From NCBI RefSeq assembly GCF_010093815.1, contig NW_022985549.1, forward strand, positions 372,001 to 436,000: a stretch of DNA of 64,000 bases, read 5' to 3'. Source of the stretch: Pseudovirgaria hyperparasitica (Eukaryota; Ascomycota; Dothideomycetes; Acrospermales; Acrospermaceae). Shown one piece after another: positions 23,762 to 33,497 of the stretch. Both the position numbers and the translations under genes were made by a program. Position 1 is the stretch's first letter; each line of letters opens with the position of its first letter. The notes below the pieces were generated by a model. It was not told where the DNA came from and searched no databases. It saw only the letters and a list, made by a program, of their open reading frames with translations.

Positions 23762-25578
23762 ATGCGATTCTCCTTTGCAGCCCTGTCGTCGGTCTTGCTC
23801 GCGTCGAGTGCTGTGCTGGCTACCACGCCTTTGAAGAACCATGCCGACCAGTTCAGGAAGCGAATGGACAAGTACGGTCCCAAACCACGAACAATCGAGG
23901 AGAAAACTCCCCTCGTGAAACGCAGCAGCAATGAGAGGAAGCCTTCTCCCTATGCCACCGACAGAGCCCAGCGTGAGCTACTTCAGTTCGGCACGTGAGA
24001 GAATGTGCCTGCTAATGATAATCACCCAGATTTCGTCGTTAATAGCACCGGTTTCCCCGACATTCCTTTCGACATCGGCGAGAGCTATGCTGGTCTCCTG
24101 CCCATCTCTGACGACCCGTACGAGACCCGCAAGTTGTTCTTCTGGTTCTTCCCCTCCGAGAATCCAGCCGCGAGCAAGGAGATCACGATCTGGTTCAACG
24201 GCGGTCCGGGCTGCAGCAGTCTGTCCGGCTTCCTGACGGAGAATGGTAAGTTTACGTGGCAGGCCGGCACGCTGGCTCCGGTCGAGAATCCTTACTCCTG
24301 GACGAACCTGACAAACGTCATGTGGGTCGAGCAGCCCGTCGGCGTCGGCTTCACGCAGGGCGTTCCGAACATCACGAATGAGGTTGAGCTTGGCCTCGAG
24401 TTCATCGGCTTCTACAAGCAGTTTGTCGACACGTTCAACGCGCACGGCAACAAGGTGTACCTGACTGGCGAATCCTACGGCGGCTTCTACGTCCCATACA
24501 TTGCCGATGCGTTCATCACCGCAAACGACACAGACTACTACAACCTGAAGGGCATAGCAATCAACGACCCCATCATCGGCGACTTTGCCGCGCAAGAGGT
24601 GGTCGTCGCTGTTCCGTACGCAGACTACTGGGACAAGATTTTCTTCCTAAATGAAACGCACAAACAAGGGATCCACGAACAGCATGAGGTTTGCGGCTTC
24701 GCCGAGTACATGGACAAGTACTTCAGATTTCCCCCGCCGCAGGAAGCCTTCGTGCTACCCGCGCAACTGGACAACGAAACCCTCAACTGCGACACCTTCG
24801 ACACCATCTACACCGCCGCCCTCGCCGTCAACCCCTGCTTCAACATCTACCACATCACGTAAGTCCGCAACCCCTACACTATACCACCCCGTCAACCCTC
24901 TAACCTCCCCCCCCCTCCAGCGAAACATGCCCGCACCCCTACTCCCAGCTCGGCATCGTCAACGCAGGCGACTACAACCCGCCCAACGCAGTCAGCTACT
25001 TCAACCGCACCGACGTCCAGGCCGCGCTCAACGCCCCCATCGGCACAAACTGGCAGCAATGCACCGCAACCGTCAACGTCTTCGGCGGGCCCACAAACAA
25101 CAAGAACCTCACCGACACCTCCGTCGGCCCCGCAAACAACGGCGTCCTCGCCCGCGTCATCGAACACACAAACAACACCTTCATCGGCTCCGGCGACCTC
25201 GACTTCCTCCTCAACACAAACGGCACCCTGCTCGCCATCCAGAACATGACCTGGCACGGCCTCCAAGGGCTCCAGCAGTTTCCAAACACCCCGCTGTACT
25301 CCCCCTACCACCCTGATCCCGACGGCGGTGCCCTCGCAGGTGCTGGTACCCTCGGTACCTGGGGCCACGAGCGCGGCCTGACGTTTTACCGCACCCAGCT
25401 TGCTGGCCATGAATTGCCCGGCTTTACCCCTGGTGCGGCGTACCGGGTGCTGGAGGTTATGCTGGGCCGGGTGGGCTCGCTGAGCGATATTAGCGATTTT
25501 ACGACGCAGGATGGCATGGGCGATTTTAATCGTGTGCAGGATGGTGGGTCGGCGAGGCTGAGGAGTCGTGAGTTGTGA
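23762..25578 (+). CDS. Secreted serine carboxypeptidase (peptidase family S10)
   Basis: Three exons, 23762-23972, 24030-24858 and 24921-25578, encode 565 residues. The N-terminus MRFSFAALSSVLLASSAVLA is a clear signal peptide. The first donor was set at 23973 because it alone keeps the frame into FVVNSTGFPDIPFDIGESYAG; a later GTGAGA would leave a 35-bp intron and the wrong phase. The substrate-binding motif NGGPGCSSL is present, the nucleophile is S219 in GESYGG, GDLDF supplies the acid, and the His is in MTWHGLQGL. Many NxT/NxS sites fit a secreted glycoprotein. It removes C-terminal residues from peptides at acidic pH, outside the cell or in the vacuole. It belongs to the fungal group that lacks the plant-type GHMVP His motif. 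Confidence 0.92.
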
Positions 25579-26488
25579 GGACTGGGGCGTTGGATTGGAA
25601 GGGAGGGGGGGTTGTTATATAATGATGGGTGGATGGGTTGATAGATTGATAGATGGGTGGATGGAAGACTGGCTACGGTAATCTAGTGTGTATACGTGTA
25701 TACCAATCATGTCCATACACACAAATTCGTTGGCGGGGTCAGTCAGGACCTCGCGGGAGACGGCGGGGTTGGTAATGGTACTGGCAATGGTCCTAATGGA
25801 TAATGGGTAATGAATAACAGGTAATGAATAACAGGTAATGAATAACAGGTAATGGTAAAAGACTGACAACGACACATCAATAATACGTCGAGTATATATG
25901 TGTACGTGTGTACTATATGTACGTGTCAAGTGTATGTGTACGTGGTGACTCCTACCCTCCCACCACTACCCCTCCCCAGACCCCCAATCCATCTGCCACT
26001 AAATGAACATAAACACAAACAATGCAGACCTACCTCCCCAGGACAAACCCACATAGCTGCATCATTCATTCACAACGCCGTCTCAGCAGTATCACCCCAC
26101 TGCATGGGTAACACATGCGGGTACTACCGCGTTTATACGGGGCTATGCGAGGTTGAAATGCTATGCTATCCTAGAGGATTGCGTGTAGGGGTACGCGTTG
26201 GACGGTGGGAGATGGCTGGCGTGGGGATGGGAAGGAAGTGGTTTGTATTTTGGTTATTGTTGCACAGAGGGTAGAGAATGCTGCTGATGTGGAGGATGTA
26301 AATGGGGCATCAAAGTATACATGGCTAACGAGCGCATCGCGACATGCAAAGAGTGATAAATCTGAGCGTTATACAATTTACATGCCCAAAGAAACCTCCG
26401 TACGCTGTACGTTCCAACTACATCACAACAACAACAACAACACCACATTTGCCAACCCCCCAATCCCCAATCTCCAAACCAAACCACC
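25579..26488. other. Convergent intergenic region with short tandem repeat
   Basis: Between the carboxypeptidase and fasciclin-protein 3' ends. It contains three perfect copies of the 14-mer GTAATGAATAACAG at 25807-25848 and TG/TA-rich runs near 25,900. No gene is supported. Confidence 0.55.
25807..25848. repeat. 14-bp tandem repeat, three copies
   Basis: GTAATGAATAACAG occurs three times head to tail without mismatch. It lies in a 3' intergenic region and has no evident function. Confidence 0.9.
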
Positions 26489-27973
26489 TCACATCTCCCC
26501 ATGCCCGCCCTCACGCCCAACAAACGGCTCCAACCGCTCCCTAAACTCCTCCACACCCATCTCCTCGCCAGCCCAAAACTGCACCTGCCCACCGCCCAAC
26601 TTCCGCGGCGGCACAAGCACATTACCCACAACCTGAATGACGCCGTCCCTCGCAACGCCATCCTTGACCGTCACGCGCGAGAAGCCATTAATCTTGATCT
26701 CGGTAAACGGGCCGTACTTGCCCACGTCGACGCTCAGACTGCGGTCCTCGAGCAGGGTGGGCAGGTCGACGTGGAAGGCGGTGGGGTCGAGGGCGGAGAA
26801 GGGGAAGACGAGGTCGGATTTCTTGTCCATTTTGGCGCGGTAGAAGGCGTCGGAGTAGAGGGTGTTGTTGGGCGCGACGTGGTACTCGAGCAGGGCGGCG
26901 AGGTATTTCTCGCCGTATTTGCTGAAGAGGAAGGCGTTGATGCGGGGGCCGAGCTTGGTGAAGGCCCAGTTTGAGGGGGCGAAGAGGGTGGTGCCGGTGT
27001 GGGGGGTGGTGGTGTTGAGCTTGTCGAGCAGGCCGGTCTTGGTGAGGGCGAGGGTGAGGGTGCTGAATTCGGAGGGGAGGAATTGGATGATGTCGGCGAT
27101 CTTGGGGGGTGGGAGGATGATGCTGTCGAGGGCGTGGATGACGCCGTTTGTGCCGAAGATGTTGATGGCGATGACGTGGGCGTAGAAGTTGAGGGTGACG
27201 CCGCGGAGGCCGATGCTGACGGAGAGGCGCTGGGGGAGGTTGCCGGCGCCGAGGAAGGAGGATTGTAGGAGGGTTGGGATGGTGTGTGCGGTGAGGACAC
27301 GGCCGGCTGGGTAGAAGACGGGGGAGATGTGGTACGTCAGGAGGGCCTTGATGAACTCTTTGGATGGCGTGTGGTGTTTGGGAATCTTCTCGAACGCTTT
27401 GTCCGTGGGAGCAAAGACGGTATAGTTTGCAGCAGTGCCGTTCAGGATCTTGACCAAGTCCTTGTCCTCGTCGATCAGTTTTGCCAACTTGGTGGTGTAC
27501 TTGCTCTTGGCGATCAATTCATACACGGTGAGGTTCGACTTTGGGTGGTGCGGCTTTCCGTGGTGAGGAGGTTTGCCATGGTGAGGCGGCTTGCCATGAT
27601 GGCCTTTTCCAGGAGGTCCAGGGTGTTTACCATCAGGAGGCGGTGGTGGATGCTCGCCAAAGACGTCAAACGGGTCGTCGCTCTCGACATAGCTCTCCAG
27701 CCAAGACTCTACATCGTAGCCGGTGTCGTATATCTTCTCATACGCGGTCTTGCCAGTCTCAACGACGACATCAAACGCCTCGTCGATGGCACTCTTTGAG
27801 CGGTCCAGGAACTCTCCGGCATTGCTCTTGAACGAATGCCAGTAGTCGCCAATCTCCTCGAGACGTTCGGGTTGGTGATGGTCCTCGATCTGGATCTCGG
27901 CCAGAACCTTCTCGTCCGGAAGGACCAGTGCGGTAGATAGCGACGCTGCTGTGAGTACTGCGAGCAACTTCAT
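26489..27973 (-). CDS. Secreted protein with two fasciclin (FAS1) domains
   Basis: Intronless gene for 494 residues. MKLLAVLTAASLSTALVLP is a signal peptide. A linker at about residues 110-145 is built from Gly/Lys/Pro/His repeats (HHGKPPHHGKPPHHGKP). The first FAS1 domain, about 150-300, has NYTVFAPTDKAFEKIP and the closing NGVIHALDSIILPP; the second, about 305-460, has GTTLFAPSNWAFTKLG, YHVAPNNTLYSD and GVIQVVGNVLVPP. FAS1 domains mediate adhesion and surface interactions, so a cell-wall or extracellular role is likely. No C-terminal GPI-type hydrophobic tail is visible. The His-rich linker could bind metal; that is inference. It is divergent from the glutamate decarboxylase gene. Confidence 0.88.
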   Translation of the reverse strand: MKLLAVLTAASLSTALVLPDEKVLAEIQIEDHHQPERLEEIGDYWHSFKSNAGEFLDRSKSAIDEAFDVVVETGKTAYEKIYDTGYDVESWLESYVESDDPFDVFGEHPPPPPDGKHPGPPGKGHHGKPPHHGKPPHHGKPHHPKSNLTVYELIAKSKYTTKLAKLIDEDKDLVKILNGTAANYTVFAPTDKAFEKIPKHHTPSKEFIKALLTYHISPVFYPAGRVLTAHTIPTLLQSSFLGAGNLPQRLSVSIGLRGVTLNFYAHVIAINIFGTNGVIHALDSIILPPPKIADIIQFLPSEFSTLTLALTKTGLLDKLNTTTPHTGTTLFAPSNWAFTKLGPRINAFLFSKYGEKYLAALLEYHVAPNNTLYSDAFYRAKMDKKSDLVFPFSALDPTAFHVDLPTLLEDRSLSVDVGKYGPFTEIKINGFSRVTVKDGVARDGVIQVVGNVLVPPRKLGGGQVQFWAGEEMGVEEFRERLEPFVGREGGHGEM

Positions 27974-29005
27974 GATGTTTGTGGTGGGGTGTGGTGTTGC
28001 AGGAGAGGGATGTCAGAGAGGCGGGCAAGAGTGAGTGGTATAGAGCGATCAATGACGCGAATCACCTCACGCTACAGGGGGTTAGGTGAGCAGGCTACAG
28101 GCTCTTCGTCTGTGAATAGTCGCAATGTACGCCACAGCGAGCAGGAGAGGAGTGGATTGGACAGAAGCGGCACGAGTGGTCATCAATTGGTAGAGGAATA
28201 TGGCAAAACTGGAGCCAGAGGCGGGTGATGGTGTAGGTATGCGTGTATGCGTGTATTCGAGGATTCGAGTATTCACTCACACGCAGACGCAAATGCTGAC
28301 GCGGACAAACATTTGCGGAGAAGTCATCGTCCATCCATTCATTCGTTCATTCCGGTGACGTAAGCCCCGCATTCTCGGCGTCGGGCCTTGTGTTTACCCG
28401 ACGGCTGGGGTCCGGGGAGTATCACGTGGTGATAGCGATAAGAGCCGAGCCATAGAAGAAGTCCAAGACCACGACTGTTTTCCCCCCCTGATGGCTTCAT
28501 AAACAACTCGCATTCACTCTAGTTGCCCTACTACAGGAGTGCTACCATGACAAAGCCGTCGCAGGATCATCGTTGGACCAGACCACCCCGCCCTAACACA
28601 CACAATCGTCAACATACCGTCATGGCGCATTCGCCTCGGCCACAAGAGCCTTGCTCCACGAGATCTTGCAGATTGACGGCAACGAATCCCGCGTGAATGA
28701 TTAAGCTTTTTCCCCAAGTCTTGAGAAGCTTGATGCCCCCTCTAGCGAGTGGATGTCCGGCGGGCGAATTGCTGGGACTAGTTTTGTAGGTAATTAGCTT
28801 GGTAGCTTTGTGGGTAACATACGTCAATCTGTGCCTGTACTTATTACGACGAGTGACGTCTCTGCTACTCTCAGGAGGTTTTGTTCGTAGTTTATAGTCG
28901 ATCTCTCTCGTGCTCAGTCTTCACATAGCTCGCAGGTATATGAAACTCTGAGGATCTATTCCAGACTATCCTCCATCCTACCAGTCTCCTTCAATCACCA
29001 CCATC
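27974..29005. promoter_or_regulatory. Divergent 1-kb spacer between FAS1 protein and GAD
   Basis: This holds two start regions. A pyrimidine-rich leader with TCCATCCTACC immediately precedes the GAD ATG. No open frame over 95 codons looks coding. Confidence 0.45.
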
Positions 29006-30793
29006 ATGGCCGGTCTTGCAACTCACGTAACAACCCCCCCCCCCCAAAACCCTTTCCAACTACATGCCATCCCCGAACTGACAACTCCCCCCCTGACACA
29101 GATCGATCCTGACGAGCTCGTCAAGAAGCTCCACGACCACCCCGTCCACAGCCACCACGCCCCCCGACGCAGTCACATCAACCAAGTAACCCCCTACTCA
29201 TCCCGCTACGCCGCCAAAACCGAACTCCCCAAATTCAAGATCCCGCAAGCCAGCGCCCCCGCCGACGCCGTCCACCAGCTCATCAAAGACGAACTCGACC
29301 TCGACGGCCGGCCCAACCTCAACCTCGCCAGCTTCGTCGGCACGTACATGGAGCCGCAAGCCGAGCAGCTCATGATCGAGAACCTCTCCAAAAACATGAG
29401 CGACGCGGACGAGTACCCGGCCATGATGGACATGCACGCCCGCTGCATCAGCATGCTCGCCCACATGTGGCACGTCCAACCGGGCGAAACCGCCATCGGC
29501 ACCGCAACAACCGGGTCCAGCGAGGCAATCCACCTCGCCGGCCTCGCCATGAAACGCCGCTGGCACGAAGCCCGCACGCGCGCCGGCAAGGACACCCTCA
29601 AGCCCAACATCCTCATGGGCGCCAACGCCCAGGTCGCCCTCGAGAAATTCGCCCGCTACTTCGACGTCGAGCCGCGCATCCTGCCCGTCTCCCGCGCCTC
29701 CCGCTACCGCCTCGACCCGGCCCTCGTACAGGCAAACATCGACGAGAACACAATCGGCATCTTCGTCATCCTCGGCTCCACCTACACGGGCCACTACGAG
29801 CCCGTCGCCGAAATCGCCGCCCTGCTCGACGCCCACGAGCAGGAAACAGGCCAGTCCATCGACATCCACGTCGACGCCGCGTCCGGAGGCTTCATCGCGC
29901 CCTTTACCCACGCTGGCGCCGGGCCCGACACGCCCTGGGACTTTGCCCTCCCGCGCGTCAAATCGATCAACGTGTCCGGGCACAAATTCGGCCTCGTCTA
30001 CGCGGGCGTCGGCTGGATCGTCTGGCGCGACGAGCACCTGCTGCCCCGGCACCTCGTCTTCGAACTGCACTATCTCGGCGGCACGGAGCAGTCGTACACG
30101 CTCAACTTCTCGCGGCCCGGCGCCCAGGTCATTGCGCAGTACTTCAACCTCGTGCATCTTGGCGTCGAGGGGTACCGGAATGTGATGGAGAATGCGCTGG
30201 CGAATGCGCGGCTGCTGTCGCGTGCGCTCGAGGCGACGGGCTGGTATGAGTGTGTGTCGGATGTGCATCGGCGGGTCGGCTCGTTTCACTTGTCCCCTTC
30301 CCCTTCCTCGCCCGACCCGGAATCCGACTCGCCCTCCGACTCTTCCGACTCTTCCGACTCCTCAGCAGCATACAACCCGGGCCTCCCGGTGGTGGCATTC
30401 ACGCTCTCCCGCGCCCTCAAAGCCTCGCACCCGCACATGACGCAAGACAGCATCAGCACGCTGCTGCGCGCAAAGCAGTACATCATCCCCAACTACGCGC
30501 TTCCGCCGCACGAGGACGGGACCGAGATCCTGCGTGTCGTGGTGCGCGAATCCATGTCGTTGGACCTGTTGCATCGCCTGATTGCCGATATCTGTGAGGT
30601 TACGGATCGGGTGATGCGGATGGCGCCGGGGGATTTGGCGGTGTTTGACAAGGTTGGGGGCGGAAGTGGTGGGGGTGGTGGTGGGAGGGGGCCGAGTGTG
30701 GAGAAGAGGTTTGGGAATGCGGGGTTGGGGCATGAGGAGAGGGATAAGGCGCGGCGGCCGATGGGGGAGGGAGTGCATAGGAGTGTTTGTTGA
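29006..30793 (+). CDS. Glutamate decarboxylase
   Basis: Intronless gene for 595 residues. It is a PLP enzyme that turns glutamate into GABA in the cytosol, feeding the GABA shunt and acid or oxidative stress tolerance. Group II decarboxylase blocks are clear: FVGTYMEPQAEQLM, the GTATTGSSEAIHLAGLA phosphate-binding region, HVDAASGGF with the ring-stacking/Asp site, and SGHKFG with the PLP lysine K327. Residues about 430-455 form a Ser/Asp/Pro-rich insert just before YNPGLPVVAFTLS, which interrupts the C-terminal domain. The last 50 residues are Gly-rich and basic and lack an obvious calmodulin-binding helix. The ATG follows a CACCATC leader. Confidence 0.93.
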   Translation: MAGLATHVTTPPPQNPFQLHAIPELTTPPLTQIDPDELVKKLHDHPVHSHHAPRRSHINQVTPYSSRYAAKTELPKFKIPQASAPADAVHQLIKDELDLDGRPNLNLASFVGTYMEPQAEQLMIENLSKNMSDADEYPAMMDMHARCISMLAHMWHVQPGETAIGTATTGSSEAIHLAGLAMKRRWHEARTRAGKDTLKPNILMGANAQVALEKFARYFDVEPRILPVSRASRYRLDPALVQANIDENTIGIFVILGSTYTGHYEPVAEIAALLDAHEQETGQSIDIHVDAASGGFIAPFTHAGAGPDTPWDFALPRVKSINVSGHKFGLVYAGVGWIVWRDEHLLPRHLVFELHYLGGTEQSYTLNFSRPGAQVIAQYFNLVHLGVEGYRNVMENALANARLLSRALEATGWYECVSDVHRRVGSFHLSPSPSSPDPESDSPSDSSDSSDSSAAYNPGLPVVAFTLSRALKASHPHMTQDSISTLLRAKQYIIPNYALPPHEDGTEILRVVVRESMSLDLLHRLIADICEVTDRVMRMAPGDLAVFDKVGGGSGGGGGGRGPSVEKRFGNAGLGHEERDKARRPMGEGVHRSVC

Positions 30794-31803
30794 TTGGGAG
30801 AGGGGGGCTTGGGGGATGTGCTGATCGATGTAGAAGGATAGGAGATGTTAAAGAGTACTCAAGTTAGGGTTTATCAAATCTACGCTTAACGTACACTCTT
30901 TAGAATACTATTATATTATATTTAAGTTTATCAAATGGAGAAGATGTAATATTATACTATATACTAGAGGATAGATAAAGAGAATAGAAGATGTTAAATA
31001 GTACTTAAGTCGGGGCTTATAATGATATTAATAATAATATTATTATTATTATTATTAATTAACTACTAGGTAGATTAGTATTCTATAGGTATATCTCTCC
31101 TAGAGTAGTAGCTAATAGTAGTTATTATATCTAGATCTATACTTAAAGTACTAACTACTACTTATAGAAGAGATTTATCTTTAGTAGCTCTCTATATCTA
31201 GTACTAGTATATATATAGTAAAGAAGATTAGTAGCTCTCTATATCTAGTAGTAGATATATATATATATCTATACTTATAGTATTCCATCTTACGCCGTAG
31301 TACTAGTATTTATATTCGTAGCTTTATTAGTAGACCCCGGATATAAAAGACGGAGGACACGGTTCTACTAATAGCGTTTTATAGTAGCTTATTTTACAAA
31401 GTTCGTCCAAGGAAGCCGCCGTGTTACTAGTACTAGTACTTATATCCATGTATCAAGGAACGTACACTCTACATAACGCTATTATATACTAATTATTAAA
31501 AGAGAGGGGGGGAGAACATAATATTATACTCTATACTATAGATAGGTAAAGAAGAATAGGAGATGTTAAATGGTACTTCAGTTAGGACTTGTAAACTCTA
31601 CGTCTTGACGTACTACACTCTACATGACGCTGTAGTGTGTTGTTTATTAATTTATTATTGCTTAGTTTCTAACCATTTGCCGTTTGTCGTTCGTCGTTTG
31701 TCCGTGAGATGGTAGAGAGTTGAGGGTGTCGGAATAGGGGTACGTTGTATATCTAGGGATCGGATGTATATAACGCACCTCAACCACAACCACACCACAC
31801 CCC
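30794..31803. repeat. TA-rich repeat island with interrupted tandem units
   Basis: This stretch has very high A+T and no open frame. A unit of about 146 bp beginning GGAGATGTTAAA at 30841 restarts at 30987. The later part of the unit, from ACGTACACTCT at 30889, recurs at 31460, and the start recurs again at 31559. The copies differ mostly by C/T and G/A changes. A distinct core of about 430 bp (31023-31455) splits the middle copy. The core itself has a 23-bp direct repeat, with the 20-mer AGTAGCTCTCTATATCTAGT inside it, at 31181-31203 and 31228-31250. The composition fits repeat-induced point mutation of an old element; the family is not recognisable. Confidence 0.7.
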
Positions 31804-33497
31804 TTATCCTTCCTTCTCCTCTACATGCTGCCTCTCCCCAACCTTCTCCCCCGTCACCTCCACCCTCTCCTCCCGCAAATCCTTCATACCCCCTATACCA
31901 CCCCCACCCTCCACATCCCGCACCCCAATCTCCGCCCGAGCACTCGCATCAACCACCCCCCGATACCCCTGCACGAAATTCACACAAACCGCATACGACA
32001 CCGCACCGACAAAAAAGCACAACGGCACCACCATGCCCAACGCAGTCCCATGCCGATCCCCGGCCACGCCCAACAACGGCGGCACAACCGCACCACCACT
32101 GACGCCAGCGACAATCCAGCCGCTGCCGCGCTTCGTGTGTCTGCCCAGACCGCGCATGCCGAGCGCGACAATGGTGGGGAAGCAGATGGACTCGAAGAAG
32201 AGGGTGAGGTAGAGCAGTGCGACGCCGGTGTTGTTGTCGCGCTGGGTGATGCTGGGCGCGAGGAAGATGATGCAGCTGGTGAGGTAGGCGAGGAAGATGA
32301 GGCGCGGCTTGAAGGCGGTCATGAGGGCGACGCCGACGAAGCGGCCGAGGGCAAAGGCGCCTTGGGCGCCGGCGAGGAGTTTGGATGCTACGGCGGAGTC
32401 CTGTGGTGGTTGTTAGTGTTTTGGCGTTGGTTCTCAGGGGGGATGTACGGTGTTGGGACGGGTCTGCACGGCGTAGTTGATAAAGTAGCTTGCGATTGCG
32501 ACCTGTGCGCCCGTGTAGCAGAACTGCGCGAATGCGGCGTGGAAGAGGCGGTATTGCTTCCGGAACGGCTGGTCGTCGGCCTCGGCGTGCGTCTCCTGGA
32601 CCTGGAAGGCCATGTCGGCGTCGGTGATTTCGGGGATGGGGCTGAAGAGGAAGACGGCGGCAAGGAGGAAGACGAAGCAGGCGATGGCGAGGTAGACCCA
32701 CTGCACGTTCTGCAGCGATTTCTCGTCGTCGTGCACGCTGGTGAAGAAGACGTAGGATGCCATGACGGGAGCGACGACTGTGCCTATCCCGTTGAAGGCC
32801 TGGCTGATGTTGATGCGGATCTCCGAGTACTTTGGAGGACCGCAGACTGGGTATGTGGTGTCAGCATGTCATAACCAATAGCTCGAGTAACGACAGGACG
32901 GGCATTGAGCTGGATCATGGCTGAGGTCGAGTACCTGTAATGTACGGATTCGCCGCCGTCTCGAGCGAACCAAGACCATTCCCAATGATGAAAATCGCAC
33001 CACAGAACCCGCCAAAGGAGCGGTGGAGCAGACACGGCCAGGCGACGAGGGCGCCAATGCCATACAGGCAGAGGCCCCAGATGAAGGTGATCTTGTAGCC
33101 GTAGCGGCGCAGGAGCCAGTTTGCGTGCCCGAGGGAGGCGAGGGGGTATGCTCTAAGATCGAGACATCATGAGCAACCATTTCGCTTCTCAGTTGCGTCA
33201 AGTCAACAAACGTACCCAAAATACGCAGCCTGTAGCCCCGAAGAGCGGGCCTGGGTGATACCAAGCTGGTTCTGGAAGTGCTTGTTCAGCGTATCAAGCA
33301 AGCCGTACGAAAAGCCCTATACTCATCAGCTTCACAATCAACTCGCCCTCATCTCCCTCAAAACATACCCAGAGAAAGAACAACAGCGTAACAAGCGCAA
33401 TCGGGTAGATCGATTGGCGCAGGGTGAGTTCGGCAGCACGCGTCCTCTCGCTGTCCCGCACCGTAACTTTCGTCTTGCGGAGGAAGTTGAAAGCCAT
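31804..33497 (-). CDS. Major-facilitator sugar transporter, L-fucose permease (FHS) type
   Basis: Five exons, 33497-33369, 33316-33216, 33152-32935, 32846-32449 and 32400-31804, give 480 residues. All introns are GT-AG and 46-88 bp long. The first exon ends in a membrane segment and joins to GFSYGLLDTLNKHFQNQLG, the hallmark early motif of FucP-like transporters. GNGLGSLETAANPYITVCGP in the middle matches the helix 4-5 region of the same family. About twelve hydrophobic segments can be traced. The last 45 residues are a cytosolic Gly/Glu/Lys-rich tail. The protein probably carries a sugar with protons across the plasma membrane; whether L-fucose is the substrate is not shown by sequence. Confidence 0.88.

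Noticed and set aside
23995-24029. A 35-bp intron with GTGAGA donor in the carboxypeptidase gene.
   Set aside because: It is too short and leaves the wrong phase; the donor at 23973 gives a 57-bp intron and a conserved join.
29198-30289. A 363-codon minus-strand frame.
   Set aside because: It is the GC-rich shadow of glutamate decarboxylase and has no conserved features.
30794-31803. A complete retroelement or DNA transposon.
   Set aside because: No coding frame, terminal inverted repeats or target duplication could be recognised; only decayed tandem units are visible.
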